From assembly GCF_003443535.1 (NCBI RefSeq), contig NZ_CP031946.1, positions 2,170,001 through 2,234,000 on the forward strand: a stretch of DNA of 64,000 bases, in the 5' to 3' direction. The notes below the pieces were generated by a model, which had not been told where the DNA came from, did not search any database, and saw nothing but the letters and a program-made list of their open reading frames with translations. A program made the translations under genes and the position numbers. This document shows, in pieces, positions 17,861 through 26,338 of this stretch (positions within the stretch are counted from its first letter, which is position 1; the number at the start of each line of letters is the position of its first letter). The stretch is from Ruegeria sp. AD91A. GTDB taxonomy: Bacteria; Pseudomonadota; Alphaproteobacteria; Rhodobacterales; Rhodobacteraceae.

Positions 17861-19411
17861 TTAGTGCTCGAATTTGCGGATTTCACCGGTTTTCAATCGC
17901 TCAGAGTAAGAGGCCAGCTCTTGACGCACCACTTTCATCAGGAAGTAGAGCGCAAAGACGTTGACCACCGCCATCGCAAAGATCGCTGCATCCGAGAAGT
18001 CGATGACCGGGCCAAGATTGGCCGCCGCCCCGATGACGACGAAGATACAGAAGATGACCTTGAAGATCAGCTCTTTGGTGTGGCCCTCACCGAACAGGTA
18101 AGTCCAGGCCTTGAGCCCATAGTAGGACCAACTGATCATGGTCGAGAAGGCAAACAGAATCACCGCAACCGCCAGGATATACGGGAAGAAACTGAATGCG
18201 CTGCCGAAAGCGGCTGAAGTCAGACTGACGCCCGAGTTGCCGTCAACAGTGGCAATCGCCGTACCGGCCTCATTCAGCATGTAGTTGCCGGTTTCCGGAT
18301 CGATGATCAATTGCTGGGTGATGATGATGACCAGAGCGGTCATTGTGCAGATCACCACGGTATCGATAAACGGTTCCAGCAACGACACGAAGCCTTCGGT
18401 GATCGGCTCCTTAGTCCGAACAGCCGAGTGTGCAATCGCCGCCGAGCCAACACCCGCTTCGTTCGAAAACGCCGCACGTTTGAAGCCCTGGATCAGCGCG
18501 CCAACCATGCCGCCTGCAACACCCAGACCGGTGAAGGCGCCGGCGAAGATCTGGCCAAAGGCCCAGCCGATCATATCCGCATTCATCAGGATGATGACAA
18601 GAGCGGTCAGAACGTAGAGAACGCCCATGAACGGTACGACCTTCTCAGTCACCCGCGCGATAGACTTCAGGCCGCCGACGATGACCATGAAAACAACCGC
18701 TGCGAAGACCAACCCTGTGATCCAGCCAGGATAATCACCGACGATGCTCGCGATCTGCTGATGCGCCTGATTGGCCTGGAACATGTTGCCCCCGCCCAGC
18801 GCGCCAAGGATACAGAAGATCGAGAACAGAACAGCAAGGATTTTGCCACCCGGCAAGCCCAATTCGTTGAACCCCTTGGACATATAGTACATCGGGCCAC
18901 CCGAAACGGTGCCATCTTCGTACTCGTTGCGGTATTTCACGCCCAGCGTACATTCGGTGAATTTCGACGCCATGCCCAGAAGACCCGCTAGGATCATCCA
19001 GAAGGTTGCGCCCGGTCCGCCGATGCCGACGGCAACGGCGACGCCCGCGATATTCCCCAGGCCGACTGTGCCCGAAAGCGCCGTGGCCAGAGCCTGAAAG
19101 TGGCTGACCTCGCCCGCATCATTGGGGTCGGAATAGTCACCTTTGACAAGACTGATTGCGTGACTGAAGAACCGCATCTGCACAAAAGCAAAGTACAGAG
19201 TGAAGACCGTCGCAGCGATCACCAGCCACATCACGATCCACGGAAAGCTGGTCCCGGGAAATGGCGCGAAGATGAAGCCAACGAATGGACCGGTCAGGTC
19301 AGCGAAAGCCTGGTTGATTTTTTCATCAAGCCCCGGAGCGTCTTGCGCAAAGGCAGGGCTAGCGACAATAGCGGCGGCCGTTGAGGCGCCGAGTTGTTTT
19401 AGCATTCTCAT
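17861..19411 (-). CDS. Alanine/glycine:cation symporter (AGCS)
   Basis: This 516-residue polytopic membrane protein imports alanine or glycine with Na+. Family stretches include [19 protein letters not shown] (about 118-136), [10 protein letters not shown] (about 163-172) and [14 protein letters not shown] (about 317-330). The first ~22 residues (ending ASPAFAQDA) look like a cleavable signal peptide, seen in some alphaproteobacterial AGCS members. It is downstream of a universal stress protein gene by 13 bp, so the two form one unit, and an Lrp-family gene diverges from that unit. This fits amino-acid-responsive control. Confidence 0.93.
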   Translation of the reverse strand: MRMLKQLGASTAAAIVASPAFAQDAPGLDEKINQAFADLTGPFVGFIFAPFPGTSFPWIVMWLVIAATVFTLYFAFVQMRFFSHAISLVKGDYSDPNDAGEVSHFQALATALSGTVGLGNIAGVAVAVGIGGPGATFWMILAGLLGMASKFTECTLGVKYRNEYEDGTVSGGPMYYMSKGFNELGLPGGKILAVLFSIFCILGALGGGNMFQANQAHQQIASIVGDYPGWITGLVFAAVVFMVIVGGLKSIARVTEKVVPFMGVLYVLTALVIILMNADMIGWAFGQIFAGAFTGLGVAGGMVGALIQGFKRAAFSNEAGVGSAAIAHSAVRTKEPITEGFVSLLEPFIDTVVICTMTALVIIITQQLIIDPETGNYMLNEAGTAIATVDGNSGVSLTSAAFGSAFSFFPYILAVAVILFAFSTMISWSYYGLKAWTYLFGEGHTKELIFKVIFCIFVVIGAAANLGPVIDFSDAAIFAMAVVNVFALYFLMKVVRQELASYSERLKTGEIRKFEH

Positions 19412-19424
19412 TTTGTCCCTCCCT

Positions 19425-19862
19425 TCAGTTCACAACCGTGACCGGAACATCGGCATGCATCACAAGGTTTTGCGTCGAGCTGCCGAAGATACGTTTCTTG
19501 ATCCCGTCCGCCGAAGACCGGCCAACAACGATCTGCGAGCCGCCCATTTCCATTGTAATGGTGTTCAAGGTCTCCGCCACATCGCCATGACGAACAACAC
19601 CCTGCGCTTCAAAACCAGCCTCTCTGAGGGCCTCAACGGCAGGTGTCACGATACGCGACGTAGCCAGATCAACCTCTTCTTCCCTTCGTTTGTGACGCTG
19701 TGCGTTTTCTTCCGGTGTCTGAAAGGTGTAAGGGGACCATTCGATCACATAAGCGACCACCAATTCACACGTCCCGATCAGCTTTGCCAAATCCTTTGCA
19801 AAGGCAATCACGCGCTCACCGGTCTCTGTCCCGTCGAGTCCTATGACAATCTTTGTTGTCAT
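19425..19862 (-). CDS. Universal stress protein (UspA family)
   Basis: This 145-residue single Usp domain has the first strand [12 protein letters not shown] and the C-terminal nucleotide-binding loop [25 protein letters not shown], matching G-2x-G-9x-G(S/T). The motif predicts ATP binding. It precedes the AGCS symporter in the same operon, a frequent pairing of Usp proteins with transporters, where they may modulate transport. The nearby Lrp gene reads away from it. Confidence 0.92.
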   Translation of the reverse strand: MTTKIVIGLDGTETGERVIAFAKDLAKLIGTCELVVAYVIEWSPYTFQTPEENAQRHKRREEEVDLATSRIVTPAVEALREAGFEAQGVVRHGDVAETLNTITMEMGGSQIVVGRSSADGIKKRIFGSSTQNLVMHADVPVTVVN

Positions 19863-20060
19863 GTCGTTCCTCCATTTTTTTTCATTTGGCCGGGGCCCGT
19901 GCCCCCGACAGGGCAGCCGGAACTTGGAACTTTCAATAAGACCGCCCTTTGGTAAGTATCAGGAATTTTCACTAGGAATTGGAGATTTTTTTGGTCTATA
20001 TTCAGTGGAATTTGTCGTTTTACGCTAAAAATACAGGGAATATTACTGATTAGCAGAGAA

Positions 20061-20522
20061 TTGGATAATATCGACCAACGCATCCTGAACGAGCTTGAGG
20101 CCAATGGTCGGCTCTCAATAGTTGAGCTTGCGGCGCGCGTAAACCTTACGAATACGCCCTGCTCTGAACGTGTGAAACGGCTGGAAAAGAACGGCTATAT
20201 CAAGGGCTACAGCGCCATAGTCGACAAAGAACGGATTGGGCTGGCCCTACTGACCGTCGTGCAGGTGTCGCTGACCGCGACCGCGGAACAATCCCTGGAA
20301 AAGTTCAACGAGGCCGTACGCAATGTGCCGGAAATCGAAAGCTGCCTGATGGTGGCAGGGTCGTTTGATTATCTTCTGACTGTCCGCACCCGCGATATTG
20401 CGCATTTCCGGATGATACTGGGAGAGAAAATAAACAAGCTGCCCGGAATTCACCAAACCAGCTCCTTCACGGTCATGGAAGCCGTGAAAGAACCTGTTGG
20501 CCAACGGGTACCGGAAACCTGA
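20061..20522 (+). CDS. Lrp/AsnC family transcriptional regulator
   Basis: This 153-residue protein has an N-terminal helix-turn-helix (DQRILNELEANGRLSIVELA, then RVKRLEKNGYIKGY) and a C-terminal RAM/AsnC_trans_reg effector domain (about 65-145). The start is a TTG codon with only a weak ribosome site. It diverges from the usp-AGCS operon across a 198 bp AT-rich intergenic stretch, so it probably senses an amino acid and controls the symporter. Its 3' end meets pyruvate kinase tail to tail. Confidence 0.93.
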   Translation: MDNIDQRILNELEANGRLSIVELAARVNLTNTPCSERVKRLEKNGYIKGYSAIVDKERIGLALLTVVQVSLTATAEQSLEKFNEAVRNVPEIESCLMVAGSFDYLLTVRTRDIAHFRMILGEKINKLPGIHQTSSFTVMEAVKEPVGQRVPET

Positions 20523-20535
20523 AGCCGGTTTCTGA

Positions 20536-21981
20536 TTATTCGGGATCAGTGCTGTAGATCAGACGCTCGTCACACGGGGCCACACGTAGAATGTTGGTCG
20601 TGCCAGGCACGTTGAACGGCACGCCCGCAGTGACGACAATCTGATCGGTCTCGGTTGCAAAGCCTCCTGCCCTGGCTGCGCGAGCCGCGTTTACTACCGC
20701 GCTTTTGAACCGTTCGAGCTCGGGCGTCATGACGCAGTTGCAACCCCAGGTCAGGCAAAGTCTGCGCGCCGTTCCCATCAGCGACGTCATTGCGATAATC
20801 GGAACACCGGGACGTTCGCGCGCGGTCAATGCGGCTGTCGTGCCACTTTGCGTAAAACAGCAGATCGCCTTGATTTCGGTTTTCTCGGCTATTTCGCGCG
20901 CCGCGGCAACGATCGCGTCCGCAACGGTGGTTCCCTTGGCGGTACGCGAGGCGGCGATGATCTGCGTATATGTCGGGTCGGCTTCGACTTCGATGGCAAC
21001 CTTGTTCATCGTCTGCACGGCTTCGATCGGATAGGCACCGGCTGCCGATTCCGCGCTGAGCATGATGGCATCCGTACCTTCGTAGATCGCTGTCGCAACG
21101 TCCGACACTTCGGCACGGGTCGGCATCGGGCTTTCGATCATGCTTTCCAGCATCTGTGTTGCAACGATGACGGGTTTGGCCGCCCCACGGCATTTTCGAA
21201 CCAGGCGTTTCTGGATCGGAGGCACGGCAGATACAGGCAGTTCCACGCCCAGGTCGCCTCGCGCCACCATGATCCCGTCCGACGCATCAAGGATGTCGTC
21301 AAACGCCTCAACTGCGGCAGGTTTTTCAATCTTGGACAGGATCGCCGCGCGGCCGTCAGCAAGTGCGCGGGCCTCGAAAACGTCTTTGGCGCGCTGCACG
21401 AAGCTCAGCGCCAACCAGTCGACGCCCAGTTGGCAGACAAACTCCAGATCCTCTCGATCTTTCGCCGACAAAGCCGCCAGCGGCAGCACCACATCGGGAA
21501 CGTTGACGCCCTTGCGATTCGAGATCGTGCCCCCCACCTCAACCGTGCAATTTGCATAATCCTGTCCGCAGTCCTGAACAGTCAGACGGATCTTGCCGTC
21601 ATTAACGAGCAGGCGCGCGCCCGGTTCCAGCACCGCAAAGATCTCGGGATGCGGCAGGCAGACCCGGTTGATGTCGCCAGCATCAGGGTCGAGGTCGAGA
21701 CGGAAAGCTGCGCCTTCTTCCAGATCCTCTGCCTCATTGGCAAAAACACCAACGCGCAGCTTGGGCCCCTGAAGGTCGGCCAGAATGGCAATCGGGCTGT
21801 CCAGGTCCTTTTCCACCTGTCGAATGATCTTGTGCCGTTCGCGAATCTCATCATGGCTGCCATGGCTCATGTTCAGACGAAAGACATCTGCGCCAGCCTC
21901 GTGCAGGGCACGAATCGTGTCATAGTCATTTGACGCTGGCCCCAGCGTCGCCACGATTTTCACATTTCTCAGGCGTCGCAT
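20536..21981 (-). CDS. pyk: Pyruvate kinase
   Basis: This enzyme makes pyruvate and ATP from phosphoenolpyruvate and ADP. The 481-residue product has the N-terminal VKIVATLGPAS and FRLNMSHGSHDEI, the active-site ILSKIEKPAAVEAFDDIL (lysine of the PK signature, about 215-232), MVARGDLGVELP and the C-terminal allosteric-type domain. The ATG at 21981 has AAGGAGG spaced 9-10 nt away; an ATG two codons upstream (21987) is too close to it. The gene stands alone. Confidence 0.97.
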   Translation of the reverse strand: MRRLRNVKIVATLGPASNDYDTIRALHEAGADVFRLNMSHGSHDEIRERHKIIRQVEKDLDSPIAILADLQGPKLRVGVFANEAEDLEEGAAFRLDLDPDAGDINRVCLPHPEIFAVLEPGARLLVNDGKIRLTVQDCGQDYANCTVEVGGTISNRKGVNVPDVVLPLAALSAKDREDLEFVCQLGVDWLALSFVQRAKDVFEARALADGRAAILSKIEKPAAVEAFDDILDASDGIMVARGDLGVELPVSAVPPIQKRLVRKCRGAAKPVIVATQMLESMIESPMPTRAEVSDVATAIYEGTDAIMLSAESAAGAYPIEAVQTMNKVAIEVEADPTYTQIIAASRTAKGTTVADAIVAAAREIAEKTEIKAICCFTQSGTTAALTARERPGVPIIAMTSLMGTARRLCLTWGCNCVMTPELERFKSAVVNAARAARAGGFATETDQIVVTAGVPFNVPGTTNILRVAPCDERLIYSTDPE

Positions 21982-22123
21982 TAGCATAGACCTCCTTACG
22001 TCATCTCAGGTTTGCAGATCAGCTTCCGCAAAATGTTACCGCAAACATCATTTCGATGCTTATTGCGCAATTCCCTTTTCAAAGCAACTGCCCTACACCT
22101 GCGGCAAACTAGATGACAGGCTC

Positions 22124-22861
22124 ATGACATACACCCCGTTTTTCGTCCACGGTGCGGATCGCCCGTCGCGCTGGCTGATCACATGCGACCACGCAACCAA
22201 TACTGTTCCCCCAGACGTAAATGGCGGCGACCTCGGTTTGCCGCGCGAGGATATGGAACGCCACATCGCCTATGATGTCGGCGCGTACGAGGTGTCGAAA
22301 CATTTAGGTGAGATCCTGAACGCGCCGGTGATCGCCGCCAACTTCTCGCGGTTGGTAATCGACCCAAACCGGGGTGAAGACGATCCGACGCTGTTGATGA
22401 AACTCTATGATGGCTCAATCATCCCCAGCAATCGCCATGCAGATGATGACGAACGCGAACGTCGCCTGAACATGTGCTACCGCCCCTATCACGAGGCACT
22501 GGCGCAAATGGCGGCCCTGCCCCATGCGGTGATCGTTTCGATGCATTCCTTCACCCGCCAACTGCGCGGTCGTGAACCGCGTCCATGGCACATTGGTGTG
22601 CTGCACACCTTGGACGAACGGTTCTCGCGCCCTCTGGTCGCAAGACTTCAGGCCGAGGATGATCTGAGTGTTGGCGTCAACGAGCCGTATTCCGGAGTTT
22701 TGCCGGGGGATGCGATTGACAAACACTGTACCGCGTTCGGACGCCCAAACGCACTGATCGAGCTGCGCAACGACTTGATCGCGGACCATGCGGGGCAAAG
22801 GGAATGGGCCGAACGATTGGCTCCTATGCTGCAAGATGCATTGGAAGCAAGCGACCTTTGA
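22124..22861 (+). CDS. N-formylglutamate amidohydrolase family protein
   Basis: This 245-residue protein belongs to the FGase fold. Typical segments are ITCDHATNTVPP (about 19-30), VIAANFSRLVIDPNR (about 69-83) with the Ser-Arg-x-x-x-D-x-N-R element, VSMHSFTRQLRGR and VNEPYSG. Related enzymes hydrolyse N-formylglutamate to glutamate and formate in histidine breakdown. Roseobacter homologues are often stand-alone with unproven substrates, and no hut genes are near. It diverges from pyk with 142 bp between. Confidence 0.88.
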   Translation: MTYTPFFVHGADRPSRWLITCDHATNTVPPDVNGGDLGLPREDMERHIAYDVGAYEVSKHLGEILNAPVIAANFSRLVIDPNRGEDDPTLLMKLYDGSIIPSNRHADDDERERRLNMCYRPYHEALAQMAALPHAVIVSMHSFTRQLRGREPRPWHIGVLHTLDERFSRPLVARLQAEDDLSVGVNEPYSGVLPGDAIDKHCTAFGRPNALIELRNDLIADHAGQREWAERLAPMLQDALEASDL

Positions 22862-22948
22862 CCGCAAGTCTCACACGCGCTTTAACGTTCATCACGCTAT
22901 TGTGAGAAAACCTCTCGATCCCCATATGAACAGGGAAAGGGGGTCATC

Positions 22949-23188
22949 GTGACACTAGAGCTTCTGACGACTTTTTTTGGTTGGATGGCCGTGCTCAATA
23001 TCGCGGTTCTTCTGTTTACCACCCTGATGGTTCTGCTCTTGCAGGATTGGATCGCAGGCATTCACGGCAGGATGTTTCAGATGGAACGCCCCGATGTGAA
23101 ACGCGCGTATTTCAGGTACCTTGCAAACTACAAGATCCTGACGCTGGTCTTCTGCATCGTACCGTGGCTGGCATTGAAACTGATGTGA
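22949..23188 (+). CDS. Small two-helix membrane protein (DUF6868-like)
   Basis: This 79-residue protein has a hydrophobic helix at about 6-30 and a second at about 60-78, with a polar linker containing FQMERPDVKRAYFRYLANYK. The look is that of the small DUF6868 membrane family in marine bacteria, but I name it from memory of its style only. The ribosome site is GGGGGT-like. It is 87 bp downstream of the formylglutamate hydrolase gene and 87 bp before the DUF1244 gene. Confidence 0.7.
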   Translation: MTLELLTTFFGWMAVLNIAVLLFTTLMVLLLQDWIAGIHGRMFQMERPDVKRAYFRYLANYKILTLVFCIVPWLALKLM

Positions 23189-23275
23189 AAACGCACTGGT
23201 GCAGGTCAGATTGTTGTAACAGGACCGCTGGGTTGTTAGGTCAGATTCAACACAATCGCCATCCGGAGCCACATC

Positions 23276-23590
23276 ATGGACAAGCAAACCGAAATCGAAC
23301 TTCAGGCTGCCGCGTTTCGCCGGTTGCAAAAGCACCTGATGGAAGACCGCACGGACGTTCAGAACATCGACATGATGAACCTCGCCGGTTTTTGTCGCAA
23401 CTGCCTGTCGCGCTGGTATCAGGAAGCCGCGAACGAAAAGGGTATCGAGCTGGGCAAGGATGAAGCCCGCGAGATTTTCTACGGCATGACAATGGATGAA
23501 TGGAAATCCAAGTATCAAACAGAGGCCAACCCCGAGAAGCAGGCCGCCTTCAAGGTTGCGTTCGAAAAAAACGTCGGCAGGAAAGACTGA
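23276..23590 (+). CDS. DUF1244 domain protein
   Basis: This 104-residue soluble protein matches the DUF1244 family: AAAFRRLQKHLMEDRTDVQN, then DMMNLAGFCRNCLSRWYQEAA (about 36-56) with the conserved Cys-x-x-Cys, and YGMTMDEWKSKYQ. The paired cysteines suggest a metal or redox site; no function is known. The family is widespread in proteobacteria. A stable hairpin follows 18 bp after the stop. Confidence 0.85.
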   Translation: MDKQTEIELQAAAFRRLQKHLMEDRTDVQNIDMMNLAGFCRNCLSRWYQEAANEKGIELGKDEAREIFYGMTMDEWKSKYQTEANPEKQAAFKVAFEKNVGRKD

Positions 23591-23608
23591 CAGCGCAAAG
23601 TTCAAAAA

Positions 23609-23629
23609 GGCCTGCCAATCCGGCAGGCC
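23609..23629. terminator. Strong hairpin after the DUF1244 gene
   Basis: A perfect 8-bp stem (23609-23616 with 23622-23629) with a 5-nt loop. The T-run is on the minus strand (the A-run just before the stem on the plus strand), so it is a better intrinsic terminator for leftward transcripts. For the rightward DUF1244 transcript it lacks a U tract. Confidence 0.6.
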
Positions 23630-23991
23630 ATCTGATGTGGATTGCCGCCTCAAGCTGTTATGCCGCGCGCCAAACAAATCAACGGCTGCCCTGAGCCCAG
23701 AACAGGTTTTTGGCGTGCATTATCCAACTGACTCGCAGATTACGTGGTGGCCGCGGCGCTGAGCTGGTCCGCAAGCTGATCGCACACCAACCTGATCCTA
23801 CGCCTGTGTTAAATTCCAAGTTGGCGTCAAGCTAAACCGGGAACTCAGGGTTAGGACCCATTGATTTCCGTTTGGAGAGATGACTCACGGTTCGAAAAAC
23901 GAGCGGTGAACTGATCTATTCTGGCGGAGCGCGCGCCCTCCGCCTAGGGGCCGCACAAGACGAGAGGGCAACCGTGATGCCCCGCCGGGCA

Positions 23992-24090
23992 ATGGACGCG
24001 ACCTTTCTGAAAGCACATCACACTGCGACAAGCTTGGGCGTTAAAAAAAGGCGTGGCCGCCTGAAAGAAAGTCGTCAAATTTATGGGGCG
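23992..24090 (+). mobile_element. IS5-type transposase remnant
   Basis: Within the 535 bp between the DUF1244 gene and the broken alcohol dehydrogenase, a short frame reads MDATFLKAHHTATSLGVKK followed by GRL. This closely resembles the conserved 'DATYLKAHRTASSLRVKKG..GRLIGRTKGG' region of IS5-family DDE transposases (the first catalytic Asp). Similarity fades after about 30 residues and the rest of the element is missing. No terminal inverted repeats were found. The rest of 23630-24125 holds no supportable gene. Confidence 0.5.
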
Positions 24091-24125
24091 GGTAGTCGCA
24101 TTTTAGAGTACCTTGGAGCCGTTGG

Positions 24126-25111
24126 TCAGGGAACCAAAACCGCTGCCCCTTGCAACCGCCCAGCACTCAGATCCGCGAGGGCTATGTTGGCATCCCTTAG
24201 TGAATATCTCTGCGTCTGTGTCTGGATGCCTGCGGTTTGGACAATTGCGAAAAACTCTTCACCATCCTTGCGCGTTAGGTTTGCGACAGACAGGATATGT
24301 CGTTCCCCCCACAGATCGCTGTATGGAAATGTTGGGATGTCGCTCATGTGAATCCCACCGCAAACCACGCGGCCGCCCTTTCGTACGGCGCGCAGCGCTT
24401 TGGGCACAAGGGACCCGACGGGCGCGAAAATGATCGCAGCATCCAGTTCTGCTGGTGGTTGTTCGTCAGACCCACCCGCCCATACTGCTCCCAGATCACG
24501 CGCGAATTCCTGTGCCTCGATATCGCCGGGTCGGGTCAGCGCATAGACGTTTCGACCCTGCCAGACGGCCAATTGCGCCAAGATATGCGCGGCGGCTCCA
24601 AACCCATAGAACCCAATGTTCCTGGCATCTTCAGCCATTCGCAAACAGCGGAACCCTATAAGCCCGGCACATAACAACGGGGCCAGTGCAACCGGATCGG
24701 CGACCTCTGGCAGCGCAAAGAGTAGCGTGCATCCGCGAGGCAGGCTTCGGCAAATCCTCCGTTTCGTGTGTATCCAGTGAATATTGGCGCATCACACAGG
24801 TTTTCCTGTGCGCTTCGGCAATAAGGACACTGACCACAGGTGGACGCAAGCCAAGGCACGCCGACGCGCTGCCCGATTTCCAAGCCTGTCACTTCATCGC
24901 CCTTACGCAGGATTCGTCCAACAATTTCGTGACCGGGAACCAGTGGAAGTTCAGGATGCTTGAGGTCTCCATCGACGACGTGCAGATCAGTGCGACAAAC
25001 ACCACAGGCCTCAATCTGGATCTGTATATCATGAGCGCCTGGTGCTGGAAGTTCGATGCCTTCCAGTCTCAGCTCGCGGCCGACACCTTTGAAAACCATT
25101 GCGAGTGTCAT
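24126..25111 (-). pseudogene. Zinc-dependent alcohol dehydrogenase, frameshifted
   Basis: Two overlapping minus-strand frames together make one medium-chain dehydrogenase of about 329 residues. The first part has ACGVCRTDLHVVDGDL (catalytic Cys), PLVPGHEIVGRI (GHE motif) and the structural-zinc cysteines in STCGQCPYCRSAQENLC. The second has the Rossmann motif GFYGFGAAAH and ends in SAGRLQGAAVLVP. A single missing base at about 24714-24718 (minus strand TTGCG before CTGCCAGAGG) shifts the frame; restoring it gives a continuous YSL-x-LPEVADPVALAPLLCAG reading. The start at 25111 has GGAG 9 nt upstream. It may be a real pseudogene or a sequencing error; the transposase remnant downstream favours decay. 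Confidence 0.82.
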
Positions 25112-25342
25112 GTTGTAGCACTCCAAAAACAATTACTCGGGATCATCCGCGTTCTTTGCTTCCTTCGTTGCAAGTCACGGGGCGCACGAACCCGGCTTTC
25201 GGACGATCCCCAAACGTGGAACAGAGTTTCGACTATCGGCACGATAGCACACGCGCGCCTTAGAAACGCTTGATCCATCGCAAAGCCTCCGATCCAGACA
25301 CGTACTAGACTGACCGTCGAATTCAATGATCAGGCAAAAGCT

Positions 25343-26338
25343 ATGAAGAAGAGTTCGCCCATCTTTTTTGCTCTGGCAGTCGTCGTGATCGCTGGCGCGG
25401 TTTTTTATTCCGTTATTTCCCAAAACGGCAATCAATTGCCGAATGGTTTCGTTCAGGGAAATGGACGAATTGAGGCCGAGCAGGTTGAGATTGCACCGAC
25501 AATCGCAGGTCGCGTTGCCAAGGTTCTGGCACCTGAGGGCGGCATGGTTGCCGCGGGTGATGTTCTTGCCGAGATGGACATAGATGAATTGTCCGCTGCG
25601 CTGGATCGGGCAAAAGCTGAGGTGGCGCTGGAGCGCCAAACAAAAGCTGAAGCCGAGGCTTTGGTTTTGCAACGCCAGAGTGAGCAGCGCAGGGCAGCGC
25701 AAGAGCTTGAACGCGCAACGGCGTTGCTGACCGGGAACACTATCTCTGAGACGGTTTTCGAAGAACGCGAAACCATCCATCAAGTTGCTGCTGCTGTGTT
25801 GGGTGCCGCCAAGGCCCGTGTTGCAACCGCAGAAAGCCGGATTGCCGCTGCCGAGGCCGAAGTGCGCCGGATTGAGGCGCAGATTGAAGACAGTACCCTG
25901 CTGGCACCAATGCCGGGGCGTGTACTTTATCGATTGGCAGAACCCGGCGAGGTCGTCGGATCGGGCGAGCCGATCCTGACCCTTCTCAGTCTTGAGAACG
26001 TGTATATGGAAATATTTCTTCCAGCGCGCGAAGCCGGGCTGTTGCCGATTGGCGCCGAGGCTCGCATCGTGCTTGACGCTTTGCCCGAATACGCCACGCC
26101 CGCATATGTCAGCTTTGTCTCTCCCGAGGCACAGTTCACACCCAAACAGGTCGAAACCCTGGATGAACGCGAGCAACTGGTCTTTCGCGTCCGCGTCCGT
26201 ATCCCCCAGGACCTGGTTGAAAGCCGGATTGAACATGTAAAAACTGGCCTGCGTGGGATTGCCGTGATCCGGATCAACCCTGCCAGCGCGTGGCCCGAGG
26301 CGCTTGAACAGCGCATCCCGCAAGAGCTGTTCGAATGA
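25343..26338 (+). CDS. HlyD-type membrane fusion protein (YhiI-like)
   Basis: This 331-residue periplasmic adaptor has an N-terminal membrane anchor (about 7-25), a split biotinyl-lipoyl domain (VEIAPTIAGRVAKVLAPEGG near 48-67 and LLAPMPGRVLYRLAEPGE near 185-202), an alpha-helical hairpin rich in Ala, Glu and Gln between them, and a beta-barrel C-terminal part. It links an inner-membrane ABC pump to the outer envelope. Its last 4 bp overlap the ABC gene, and the gene order adaptor, double ABC-permease fusion, permease is that of the E. coli yhiI-rbbA-yhhJ operon. Confidence 0.9.
   Translation: MKKSSPIFFALAVVVIAGAVFYSVISQNGNQLPNGFVQGNGRIEAEQVEIAPTIAGRVAKVLAPEGGMVAAGDVLAEMDIDELSAALDRAKAEVALERQTKAEAEALVLQRQSEQRRAAQELERATALLTGNTISETVFEERETIHQVAAAVLGAAKARVATAESRIAAAEAEVRRIEAQIEDSTLLAPMPGRVLYRLAEPGEVVGSGEPILTLLSLENVYMEIFLPAREAGLLPIGAEARIVLDALPEYATPAYVSFVSPEAQFTPKQVETLDEREQLVFRVRVRIPQDLVESRIEHVKTGLRGIAVIRINPASAWPEALEQRIPQELFE

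Noticed and set aside
23974..24351. 125-codon frame after the DUF1244 gene
   Set aside because: Only its first ~35 codons look like a transposase; the rest is antisense to the broken dehydrogenase.
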